23,771 bases of DNA, taken from contig CAMLCH010000037.1 of the NCBI GenBank assembly GCA_946478525.1, positions 1 through 23,771 on the forward strand, read 5' to 3'. The notes under the pieces were generated by a model that did not search any database, was not told the origin of the DNA, and worked only from the letters and a program-made list of their open reading frames with translations. This DNA comes from Snodgrassella alvi_G (GTDB lineage Bacteria; Pseudomonadota; Gammaproteobacteria; Burkholderiales; Neisseriaceae). The position numbers and the translations under genes are program-made. Positions 6,913 to 13,946 of this stretch are shown one piece after another (the stretch's first letter is position 1; every line of letters begins with the position of its first letter).

Positions 6913-9588
6913 ATGGATATTTCTCGCCAAACCTTGTTTGGTAAGTTGAATACAACGCTTTTTCGCTCAATAGAGTCGGCTACAACTTTTTGCAAGCTTC
7001 GTGGAAACCCCTACGTAGAACTTGTACATTGGCTGCATCAACTTGTTCAGGCAAATGATGGAGATATCGTGCGGATAATGCGTTATTTTGACCTCAATTT
7101 TTCCCAAGTTGAACAAGATATTTCTCAAAACCTGCTTCTCTTGCCTTCTGGAGCAAGTTCAATTAGTGATTTTTCCCATCATATTGATCAAGTAGTTGAA
7201 AGAGCTTGGGTTTATACCACGCTTACATTTAATGATTACAAAATACGTGGGGCCTGGTTGTTGGCTGCATTAATACTGACCACAGAATTACGTCGTGTTC
7301 TTATTGATATTTCATCTTCATTTGCCAAAATCCCTCAGGAAGGACTAGCTGATATATTAGCAGATATAATTTCCGAATCACCTGAGGCACAGGATAAACC
7401 TTATGATAATTCAGGTTTTTTGCCTTCTATTCCTGGAGAATCAAGTCATTCATTATCACATTCTGGCATAAATGAAAAATCTGCATTAGCTCGATACTGT
7501 ACTGATCTGACTGAACAAGCCAGACAGGGAAAAATTGATCCGGTTATTGGTCGAGAGCATGAAATTCGAACCATGACTGATATTTTATTGCGTCGTAGAC
7601 AAAATAATCCATTGCTTACAGGAGAGGCGGGGGTTGGTAAAACTGCAGTAGTGGAAGGGTTTGCACTGGCTATTGCTAATGGTGAGGTTCCACCAAGTCT
7701 GACGGATGTCCGACTATTAGGATTAGATGTTGGTGCTTTACTGGCTGGTGCCAGTATGAAAGGTGAATTTGAGTCTCGTCTTAAAGCTGTTCTTGAAGAG
7801 GCTGGACATTCTGAATATCCGATTATTCTGTTTGTTGATGAAGTACATACACTTATTGGTGCTGGAGGTGCTTCTGGAACTGGAGATGCAGCAAATTTGC
7901 TTAAACCTGCGCTGGCAAGAGGAACATTGCGTACTATAGGCGCCACGACGTGGAGCGAATATAAACGCTATATTGAAAAAGATCCTGCTCTAACTCGTCG
8001 TTTTCAGGTTTTACAAGTTGCAGAACCTGTAGAGGTTGCTGCTATTGATATGGTGCGTGGTCTGGTAGGAACTTTTGAAAAGCATCATGGTGTGATCGTG
8101 CTTGATGATGCAGTTCGTGCAGCAGTAAAACTATCTCACCGCTATATACCGTCTCGTCAGCTACCAGACAAAGCTATTAGTTTATTAGACACGGCCAGTG
8201 CACGAGTTGCTTTGTCTTTGCACACACCACCAAGTACAGTGCAATATTTACGACAACAAGTAAAAGCAGCACAGACTGAGTACGAACTATTGAGTAAACA
8301 GCAGCGTATTGGAATAAATACCAATGACCTCAATAGTGTTTTGGCAAGAATTAACGAGCTAACCTCCGAACTCAAAAAAGAAGAAGCACGTTGGCTTCAG
8401 GAATTAGAAACGGTTAAATCTTTGCTTGCAGCAAGAACAGAACTTCAAAATAACAAAGAACAGGATAATCTGTGGCAACTGGCTGACCTTGAATCAGATT
8501 TGCGAAAATTACAAGGAGATACGCCATTAATATTTCCAGAGGTAAGCGAATCTGTAGTAGCGGCTATTGTGTCTGATTGGACTGGTATACCAGTTGGCAG
8601 AATAGTCAAAGATGAAATCGGGACAATATTGAATTTATCTGATCATCTTGCAAAACGAGTAGTCGGTCAGAACAAGGCATTAGAACAGATTGGAGAGCGC
8701 ATACAAACTGCACGCTCTGGGTTGACTGATCCTGGAAAACCGGTTGGTGTTTTCTTGCTGGTTGGTCCTTCAGGTGTAGGCAAAACAGAGACCGCGTTAG
8801 CTTTAGCGGAAGTCATGTATGGTGGTGAACAAAATCTAATTACCATCAATATGAGCGAATTCCAAGAAGCACATACCGTTTCCACACTTAAAGGTGCCCC
8901 TCCAGGCTATGTAGGTTATGGCGAAGGTGGAGTTTTAACTGAAGCTGTACGTCGTCGACCTTATAGTGTTGTTTTGTTGGATGAAATTGAAAAGGCACAT
9001 CATGATATCCATGAAGTGTTTTATCAGGTATTTGATAAAGGCATGATGGAAGATGGTGAAGGTATACATATTGATTTTAAAAATACCACTATTTTGCTAA
9101 CCAGTAATGTTGGCTCAGATCTTGTTTCCCAACTTTATGAAGACCCAGCTCTTGCTCCAGACTGGCATACGTTGAAAGAGGTACTGATGCCAGAATTACG
9201 CAAGCATTTTCCTGCAGCTTTTGTGGGACGATTAACAGTCATTCCTTATCTGCCTTTGGCAGAAGAAGCTTTGAGCAATATTGCTCGGTTACATCTTGAT
9301 CGCATTGTGCAGCGAATGCAGGAACAGCACGCAATCGAGTTGTACTACGATGATGCATTGGTTAATCACATTGTTGAACACTGTCCTATGCATGAAACAG
9401 GTGCAAGATTACTTATAGGCTATATTGATCAGCGAATTTTACCAGCATTGTCTAGATTTTGGCTGCAGGCATTGACTGAAAAGCGTGCTTTACAAAGTAT
9501 TGATATCGTTGTGGATAAACATGCAGAGGAACCTATTGTTTTCACTGTGCGGTCTGAAAAAGGATCTCTGACCACACAACAAATTTAA
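6913..9588 (+). CDS. clpV: T6SS sheath-disassembly AAA+ ATPase ClpV (TssH)
   Basis: An 891-residue Hsp100/ClpB-family unfoldase with two AAA+ modules. Walker A 1 is GEAGVGKT at 237-244 and Walker B 1 is ILFVDE, ending at D309-E310. Walker A 2 is GPSGVGKT at 618-625 and Walker B 2 is VVLLDE, ending at D690-E691. The GAPPGYVGYGEGG pore segment follows Walker A 2. Residues 1-160 form the N-domain that captures TssB/TssC, and a coiled middle region (about 430-510) separates the modules. The N-domain and the T6SS setting distinguish it from housekeeping ClpB. In the cell it pulls apart contracted sheath for reuse. AGGA at 6901-6904, 8 nt before the ATG, sets the start. It is the first gene of the plus-strand operon. 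Confidence 0.97.
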   Translation: MDISRQTLFGKLNTTLFRSIESATTFCKLRGNPYVELVHWLHQLVQANDGDIVRIMRYFDLNFSQVEQDISQNLLLLPSGASSISDFSHHIDQVVERAWVYTTLTFNDYKIRGAWLLAALILTTELRRVLIDISSSFAKIPQEGLADILADIISESPEAQDKPYDNSGFLPSIPGESSHSLSHSGINEKSALARYCTDLTEQARQGKIDPVIGREHEIRTMTDILLRRRQNNPLLTGEAGVGKTAVVEGFALAIANGEVPPSLTDVRLLGLDVGALLAGASMKGEFESRLKAVLEEAGHSEYPIILFVDEVHTLIGAGGASGTGDAANLLKPALARGTLRTIGATTWSEYKRYIEKDPALTRRFQVLQVAEPVEVAAIDMVRGLVGTFEKHHGVIVLDDAVRAAVKLSHRYIPSRQLPDKAISLLDTASARVALSLHTPPSTVQYLRQQVKAAQTEYELLSKQQRIGINTNDLNSVLARINELTSELKKEEARWLQELETVKSLLAARTELQNNKEQDNLWQLADLESDLRKLQGDTPLIFPEVSESVVAAIVSDWTGIPVGRIVKDEIGTILNLSDHLAKRVVGQNKALEQIGERIQTARSGLTDPGKPVGVFLLVGPSGVGKTETALALAEVMYGGEQNLITINMSEFQEAHTVSTLKGAPPGYVGYGEGGVLTEAVRRRPYSVVLLDEIEKAHHDIHEVFYQVFDKGMMEDGEGIHIDFKNTTILLTSNVGSDLVSQLYEDPALAPDWHTLKEVLMPELRKHFPAAFVGRLTVIPYLPLAEEALSNIARLHLDRIVQRMQEQHAIELYYDDALVNHIVEHCPMHETGARLLIGYIDQRILPALSRFWLQALTEKRALQSIDIVVDKHAEEPIVFTVRSEKGSLTTQQI

Positions 9589-9633
9589 TGGCCATCATGG
9601 CTGATTTTGATTAACAAAAAAAAGGAAGCAGAT

Positions 9634-10185
9634 ATGGCGGTATTTAATAATAGCGCTCAAAAATTCATTCAGCGCAATCGTGCGCCTAGAGTGCAGATTG
9701 AGTATGATGTTGAGATATATGGTTCAGAGAAAAAAATTGAGCTGCCATTTGTTATGGCAGTGCTTGCAGATTTATCCGGTAAACCAATTGAAGATTTACC
9801 ACCAATAGCCGAACGTAAATTTTTAACCATCGATATTGATAATTTTGATGAACGTATGAAGGCAATACAGCCACGTGTAGCATTTGCTGTGCCAAATACT
9901 CTATCTGGCGAAGGCCAACTAATGGTCGATATTACCTTTGAAAGTTTAGAAGACTTTTCCCCCGCACGAGTGGCACAAAAAGTAGATGCCCTTAAACAAC
10001 TACTAGATGCTCGGACACAACTGGCCAATCTGCAAACCTATATGGATGGTAAATCTGGCGCAGAAAATTTGGTTAACCAATTATTGCAGGACCCAAATTT
10101 GCTAAAAGCGCTTGCCAAGGCGCCCAAACCACAAAATATTGATCAAAGTGCTGATGACTCTACATCAACTGATAGTGCTCAGTAA
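9634..10185 (+). CDS. tssB: T6SS contractile sheath small subunit TssB (VipA)
   Basis: A 183-residue protein starting MAVFNNSAQKFIQRNRAPRV. It carries the family hallmarks VQIEYDVEIYGSEKKIELPFV, a DLSG element, a KFLTIDIDNFDERM segment, and a C-terminal helix region LLDARTQLANLQTYMDGK that interlocks with TssC. TssB and TssC polymerise into the contractile tail sheath. The ATG at 9634 is chosen over a TTG 27 bp upstream because AGGA at 9623-9626 is well placed for it and because family members begin at this Met. The C-terminal tail is Asp/Ser/Thr-rich. It follows clpV by 45 bp and precedes tssC by 49 bp. Confidence 0.97.
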   Translation: MAVFNNSAQKFIQRNRAPRVQIEYDVEIYGSEKKIELPFVMAVLADLSGKPIEDLPPIAERKFLTIDIDNFDERMKAIQPRVAFAVPNTLSGEGQLMVDITFESLEDFSPARVAQKVDALKQLLDARTQLANLQTYMDGKSGAENLVNQLLQDPNLLKALAKAPKPQNIDQSADDSTSTDSAQ

Positions 10186-10234
10186 ATCAGCATTAAATTT
10201 TTTCAAAAGCATTGAGAAGAATTTAGGAGTATTC

Positions 10235-11746
10235 ATGGCAAATAATTCACAACAACAATCGGATATAGCACTGGCTGAACGTTCGGTCGAACAATCAGAA
10301 TTCAGTTCTTTACTTACTAAAGAGTTTAAACCCAAAACTGATCAGGCTGCTAAAGCGGTCGAACAGGCAGTAAAAACGTTAGCTGAACAAGCATTATCAC
10401 ATTCCGTTACGATCAGCGATGATGCTTATAAAAGTATTGAAGCCATCATTGCCGAAATTGATCACAAGCTTTCCGAGCAAATTAATCTTATTTTGCACCA
10501 TGAATCTTTTCAGCAATTAGAATCTTCATGGCGAGGTTTATTTCATCTGGTTTCTAATACTGAAGTAGACGAACATCTTAAGATTCGTTTTATGAACTTA
10601 TCTAAAAATGATTTACGTCGTAGTATGAAACGTTTCAAAGGTATAGCATGGGATCAGAGTCCTTTATTTAAACAAATTTATGAAGAGGAATATGGTCAGC
10701 TTGGTGGTGAACCCTATGGTTGTATGATCGCCGATTACTATTTTGATCATACTCCACCAGATGTTGACTTGCTAGGTTCAATTGCTAAGGTAGCTTCGGC
10801 ATCACATATGCCGTTTATTGCGGGGGCATCGCCAGCTGTATTACAAATGGACTCATGGCAGGAGTTGGCTAATCCGCGTGATCTCACCAAGATTGTTACA
10901 CAAAATTTAGAATATGCACCATGGAATTCCCTGCGCTCTAGTGAGGATTCTCGTTATCTTGGTCTGGCCATGCCACGCTTTCTTTCTCGACTGCCTTATG
11001 GAATCAAAACTAATCCAGTTGATGAATTTGATTTTGAAGAAGACACTGATGGTTCTGATCATCGCAAATATGTATGGAGTAATGCTGCATATGCCATGGG
11101 AGTCAACATCAATCGTTCATTCAAATCTTTCGGCTGGTGTACGATGATTCGTGGTGTTGAATCTGGCGGTGCTGTTGATAACCTGCCATGTCACACTTTC
11201 CCAACTGATGATGGAGGTGTGGATATGAAATGCCCAACAGAAATAGCGATTTCTGATCGTCGTGAAGCGGAATTGTCAAAAAATGGTTTTATTCCATTGG
11301 TTCATCGTAAAAACACTGATTATGCCGCTTTTATAGGTGCTCAATCATTACAAAAACCTCAAGAGTACTATGATCCAGATGCTACGGCAAATGCTAATTT
11401 GTCTGCACGTCTTCCCTATTTATTTGCTTGCTCACGTTTTGCTCACTTTTTGAAGTGCATTGTACGCGACAAGATTGGTTCATTTAAAGAGCGCGAAGAT
11501 ATGCAACGCTGGTTAAATGAGTGGATTATGAATTATGTTGATGCCGATCCTGTAAATTCCTCACAGGAAACCAAAGCTCGTCGCCCATTAGCTGCTGCTG
11601 AAGTTTTAGTGGAAGAAGTTGAAGGTAATCCGGGCTATTACGATGCTAAATTCTTCTTGCGCCCACATTTTCAATTGGAAGGATTAACTGGATCGTTGCG
11701 TCTAGTTACTAAGTTGCCATCTGTAAAACAAACTTCAGTGGAATAA
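10235..11746 (+). CDS. tssC: T6SS contractile sheath large subunit TssC (VipB)
   Basis: A 503-residue protein typical of TssC: HESFQQLESSWRGLFHLV, a DLRRSMKRFKGIAWDQSPLFK segment, EEYGQLGGEPYGCMIADYYFD, and a C-terminal LRPHFQLEGLTGSLRLVTKLP strand. It forms the sheath with TssB, and its N-terminal region contains the segment ClpV recognises after contraction. The ATG at 10235 is preferred over upstream alternatives because AGGAG at 10225-10229 precedes it by 5 nt and the MANNSQQQ N-terminus is family-like. An 11-bp perfect stem-loop follows the stop codon and lies before the effector-like gene. Confidence 0.97.
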   Translation: MANNSQQQSDIALAERSVEQSEFSSLLTKEFKPKTDQAAKAVEQAVKTLAEQALSHSVTISDDAYKSIEAIIAEIDHKLSEQINLILHHESFQQLESSWRGLFHLVSNTEVDEHLKIRFMNLSKNDLRRSMKRFKGIAWDQSPLFKQIYEEEYGQLGGEPYGCMIADYYFDHTPPDVDLLGSIAKVASASHMPFIAGASPAVLQMDSWQELANPRDLTKIVTQNLEYAPWNSLRSSEDSRYLGLAMPRFLSRLPYGIKTNPVDEFDFEEDTDGSDHRKYVWSNAAYAMGVNINRSFKSFGWCTMIRGVESGGAVDNLPCHTFPTDDGGVDMKCPTEIAISDRREAELSKNGFIPLVHRKNTDYAAFIGAQSLQKPQEYYDPDATANANLSARLPYLFACSRFAHFLKCIVRDKIGSFKEREDMQRWLNEWIMNYVDADPVNSSQETKARRPLAAAEVLVEEVEGNPGYYDAKFFLRPHFQLEGLTGSLRLVTKLPSVKQTSVE

Positions 11747-11761
11747 GCTTTATAAAACTAT

Positions 11762-11804
11762 TTCAGGGCAAAATAAATGCTTTGCCCTGAATAGATTCAG
11801 GGGA
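11762..11804 (+). promoter_or_regulatory. Two mutually exclusive RNA hairpins between tssC and the amidase-like gene
   Basis: Hairpin 1 pairs TTCAGGGCAAA (11762-11772) with TTTGCCCTGAA (11781-11791): 11 perfect pairs around an 8-nt loop. Hairpin 2 pairs CCCTGAA (11785-11791) with TTCAGGG (11796-11802): 7 perfect pairs with a 4-nt UAGA loop. The two share 11785-11791, so only one can form at a time. Hairpin 2 would cover the Shine-Dalgarno AGGGGA (11799-11804) of the gene starting at 11811, whereas hairpin 1 leaves it free. No U-run follows, so a simple intrinsic terminator is unlikely. A translational switch or mRNA-stabilising structure is inferred. Confidence 0.6.
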
Positions 11805-11810
11805 ATAAAT

Positions 11811-12203
11811 ATGTCATTTGTTTATAGTGGAGTTGATAGTTTAAAGGGTCAGAGCAAAGTTGGAAGTGGTCAATGTGCAGTATTAATTCAGTATTATACG
11901 AAAGCGGGATTAACTAAAACATGGAAAGCTGGTGAAAAAGTCTTTGGTAATCCGAGTATTCAGAAAGGTACGGCAATTGCCACTTTTGTTAATGGTAAAT
12001 ATCCAACTACAGGAAGGCATGCAGCTTTTTATATACGGCAGGATGCCAATAATGTTTATGTAGTGGATCAATGGGCTAATGATCCAAATAAACCGACAAT
12101 TTCTGAACGTCCACTTCGTAAAAAAGGGGGGATGCTTATTGATGGAACATACCCAGATGCACCTAATAATGCTGAGGCCTTTTACATTATTGAAATGGAT
12201 TAA
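11811..12203 (+). CDS. Putative T6SS peptidoglycan amidase effector (BPSL0067/Tae2-like)
   Basis: A 130-residue cytosolic-looking protein without a signal peptide. The pattern SGQC (Cys22 in GSGQCAVLIQYY), GTAIATFVNGKYP at 53-65, His70 in GRHAAFYI and VVDQW (Asp86-Gln87) fits small NlpC/P60-like cysteine peptidases of the BPSL0067 family, to which I attribute the Tae2 amidases. Tae enzymes are carried by T6SS and cut peptide stems or cross-links in the target periplasm. Its position between tssC and hcp, its small size suited to the Hcp lumen, and the exported protein encoded 6 bp downstream all support an antibacterial effector. AGGGGA at 11799-11804 precedes the ATG by 6 nt. The catalytic residues are read from motif position only. 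Confidence 0.75.
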   Translation: MSFVYSGVDSLKGQSKVGSGQCAVLIQYYTKAGLTKTWKAGEKVFGNPSIQKGTAIATFVNGKYPTTGRHAAFYIRQDANNVYVVDQWANDPNKPTISERPLRKKGGMLIDGTYPDAPNNAEAFYIIEMD

Positions 12204-12209
12204 TAAGTA

Positions 12210-12656
12210 ATGAAAGGCAAAATTTTTAAAAAACTGCTGTTTTTATTTTGTTTAGGTTTCGTGAAATCTGTAGTCGCTTATGAAATAGTCTGTCCTGAAT
12301 TGGCTACGGTAAAAGCTGCTACACCAGAATTAAAAATAGTGCCCCAAAATTGGGAGGTTTCTGAATATAAGGATACCCTATTAAGGCTAGATGGTGCAGG
12401 AATTTATAGTGGGAAACCTGTTTATTTGGCTCAGTTAAAACCAAAATCAATAGTCATAAACGGAAAAAAATATTATCCGGCCTGGGAGGTTGACAGTAAG
12501 CTTGATTTGAATAATGAAGGCTTCTGGTTGAGCTGCTCGTATAACCGTAATCAGGTACAGCTTACTCGGCGTATTGATTCTGCAATGAAGGTTTGTTGGA
12601 CGGTTTATTCTAAAAATCAACAGGGAGGATTGCTAGCCAAACTCCAATGTCAGTAA
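12210..12656 (+). CDS. Putative periplasmic immunity protein for the adjacent amidase-like effector
   Basis: A 148-residue protein with a clear Sec signal peptide: a basic MKGKIFKK start, a hydrophobic LLFLFCLGFV core and probable cleavage after VVA at 23. The mature part has four cysteines (28, 109, 129, 147), suggesting two disulfides, plus the segments IVCPEL, PQNWEV, FWLSCSYN and KVCWTV. The pattern recalls STY0300-type proteins found near T6SS amidases, a recognition I hold only loosely. The ATG lies 6 bp after the effector's stop with no clear Shine-Dalgarno, so translation is probably coupled. A periplasmic protein beside a peptidoglycan amidase is the classic Tai arrangement that protects sister cells. 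Confidence 0.6.
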   Translation: MKGKIFKKLLFLFCLGFVKSVVAYEIVCPELATVKAATPELKIVPQNWEVSEYKDTLLRLDGAGIYSGKPVYLAQLKPKSIVINGKKYYPAWEVDSKLDLNNEGFWLSCSYNRNQVQLTRRIDSAMKVCWTVYSKNQQGGLLAKLQCQ

Positions 12657-12753
12657 TTGAATTTATCAATGTATGATATTTCCGCGAAAGTCGTGTAAGA
12701 CAATAATGCGGATGATGTAGTACTTCTTTAATAGCAACCAAAAAGGAGCCGAT

Positions 12754-13233
12754 ATGGCACACGACATTTTTTTGAAAATTGATGGTATTGATGGGGAATC
12801 ACCAGATGCACAGCACAAAAATGAGATTCAGATATTAAACTGGAATTGGGGTATTACTCAAGAATCTTCTATGCAATCAGGTAGTGGTTTAGGTACAGGC
12901 CGTGCAACAGTACATGATTTGCAGTTCGAGCATTACATCGACCGAGCAAGTCCTAATCTGATGAAATATTGTCTGAGTGGTAAACATATTCCTGAAGCTA
13001 AACTAGTAATGCGCAAAGCTGGTGGAACCCCTCTGGAATATTTAAAGCTCACCATGAATGATTTAATTGTTTCAAGTGTAATGCCTGCTGGTAGCAGTAC
13101 AGATGAACAAAATCCACGCGAAATGGTGCGTTTGTCTTTTTCCCGCGTGAAACAAGAGTACGTTGTACAAAATCAGCAAGGTGGTAGCGGCGGTACTGTA
13201 ACTGCTGAACACGATATTAAGGCTAATAAGTAA
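12754..13233 (+). CDS. hcp: T6SS tube protein Hcp (TssD)
   Basis: A 159-residue Hcp1-family protein: MAHDIFLKIDGIDGES, the NWNWGITQESSMQSGSG segment, LQFEHYIDRASPNLMKYCLSGKH, KAGGTPLEYLKLTM, and a C-terminal FSRVKQEYVVQNQQGGSGG. Hexameric rings of Hcp stack into the inner tube, are expelled into target cells, and act as chaperones for small effectors in the lumen. AGGAG at 12744-12748 with a 5-nt spacer gives a strong ribosome binding site. Hcp is normally needed in great excess. In keeping with this, the gene is followed by a terminator-like hairpin that could leave hcp more abundant than the downstream genes. Confidence 0.98.
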   Translation: MAHDIFLKIDGIDGESPDAQHKNEIQILNWNWGITQESSMQSGSGLGTGRATVHDLQFEHYIDRASPNLMKYCLSGKHIPEAKLVMRKAGGTPLEYLKLTMNDLIVSSVMPAGSSTDEQNPREMVRLSFSRVKQEYVVQNQQGGSGGTVTAEHDIKANK

Positions 13234-13250
13234 CCGCTAAACATAAATGT

Positions 13251-13287
13251 CTATGGAATTAAGTACAGAGACATAATGTTGCCATAG
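13251..13287 (+). other. Weak hairpin after hcp
   Basis: CTATGG (13251-13256) is the exact reverse complement of CCATAG (13282-13287). An alternative ATGTCT/AGACAT pairing overlaps it. It lies between the hcp stop and the stronger hairpin at 13299-13332, and may add 3'-end structure to the hcp mRNA. No U-run follows. Confidence 0.3.
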
Positions 13288-13298
13288 ATAATAGGGTA

Positions 13299-13345
13299 CA
13301 TCAGGGAACTATTTTTTTAAAGTTCTCTGATGATATATATTTTTT
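13299..13345 (+). terminator. Rho-independent terminator-like hairpin after hcp
   Basis: CATCAGGGAACT (13299-13310) pairs with AGTTCTCTGATG (13321-13332): a 12-bp stem with one G-U wobble and a 10-nt loop. After 7 A/T bases comes a run of six T (13340-13345). The hairpin sits 65 bp after the hcp stop and before tssJ. The gap between stem and T-run and the U-rich loop make it an imperfect terminator, consistent with partial read-through into the tssJ-tssM genes. Confidence 0.65.
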
Positions 13346-13389
13346 GTCGGAAATCAAATACCCGGCATTGTCATGAATGGTGATGAAAA

Positions 13390-13926
13390 TTGAATAGAAA
13401 TAAACAGCACATTCAGCAAATATTTCGAATCAATAACTTTCTCATTGCTGCTGCAATTTTATTTGTAACAGTTGGTTGTAGCTCGGTTAAAGACATAAAA
13501 GAACAAACTCGTCTTGAATTACGAATCGAAGCTGCTGACAATGTCAATCCAGATGAAAAAGGTCGTGCAGCACCTATTCAAGTGCGCATTTATGAGCTTA
13601 AAAATGATACTGCGTTTACATCCGCAGATTTCTACTCACTCCAAGATACTGATAAAGCAGTACTTGGTAATGATTTACTGGTTAGCGATGAATATCTTAT
13701 GCGACCGGGAGAAGTTAAAACAATCCATCGTAAAACTAAGCCTGAAACTACAGTAATAGGTGTATTGGCTGGTTACCGAAAATTAGCGCGCTCGCAATGG
13801 CGTGAAACTTATAGACTTGCAGAGGCGCCATATGCCTCATGGTATCGAGAATGGATACCGTTAAAAAAAGCTAAACTGGATATCAATATTGGACAAAGTG
13901 CCATTGTCATTACTGAACAAGATTAA
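13390..13926 (+). CDS. tssJ: T6SS outer-membrane lipoprotein TssJ
   Basis: A 178-residue lipoprotein. The N-terminus has a hydrophobic stretch FLIAAAILFVTV followed by Gly-Cys30-Ser-Ser. Cys30 is the lipidation site, with Thr at -3 instead of the usual Leu. Ser at +2 favours outer-membrane sorting. The mature part matches TssJ: APIQVRIYELKNDTAF, FYSLQD, and a closing IPLKKAKLDINIGQSAIVI strand. TssJ anchors the TssL-TssM membrane complex to the outer membrane by binding the TssM periplasmic C-terminus. A TGA at 13384 and the lack of ATG/GTG before the hydrophobic core leave TTG at 13390 as the start, with GGTGA at 13379-13383 as a modest ribosome binding site. Confidence 0.9.
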   Translation: MNRNKQHIQQIFRINNFLIAAAILFVTVGCSSVKDIKEQTRLELRIEAADNVNPDEKGRAAPIQVRIYELKNDTAFTSADFYSLQDTDKAVLGNDLLVSDEYLMRPGEVKTIHRKTKPETTVIGVLAGYRKLARSQWRETYRLAEAPYASWYREWIPLKKAKLDINIGQSAIVITEQD

Positions 13927-13946
13927 AACAGGGGGGAATTCTCTAA

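Noticed and set aside
7446..7946. Long antisense open frame (166 codons) inside clpV, and similar antisense frames inside tssC, tssL, tssM and tssF
   Set aside because: They lie wholly within strongly recognisable genes on the other strand, have no ribosome binding sites and no family-like composition; they are frame shadows.
9547..9562. GCGGTCTGAA, one base away from the Neisseria DNA uptake sequence GCCGTCTGAA
   Set aside because: Only this single near match was noticed in nearly 24 kb, inside clpV; uptake sequences would recur, so it is treated as chance and not used as taxonomic evidence.
12681..12712. TCCGC/GCGGA 5-bp inverted repeat upstream of hcp
   Set aside because: The stem is short with a 22-nt loop and no U-run; too weak to call a terminator or operator.
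12657..12753. Possible independent hcp promoter, including a sigma-54 type site
   Set aside because: No -24/-12 TGGCAC-N5-TTGC arrangement and no well-spaced -35/-10 pair was found; the TTGAAT and TATGAT hexamers present are only 9 bp apart.
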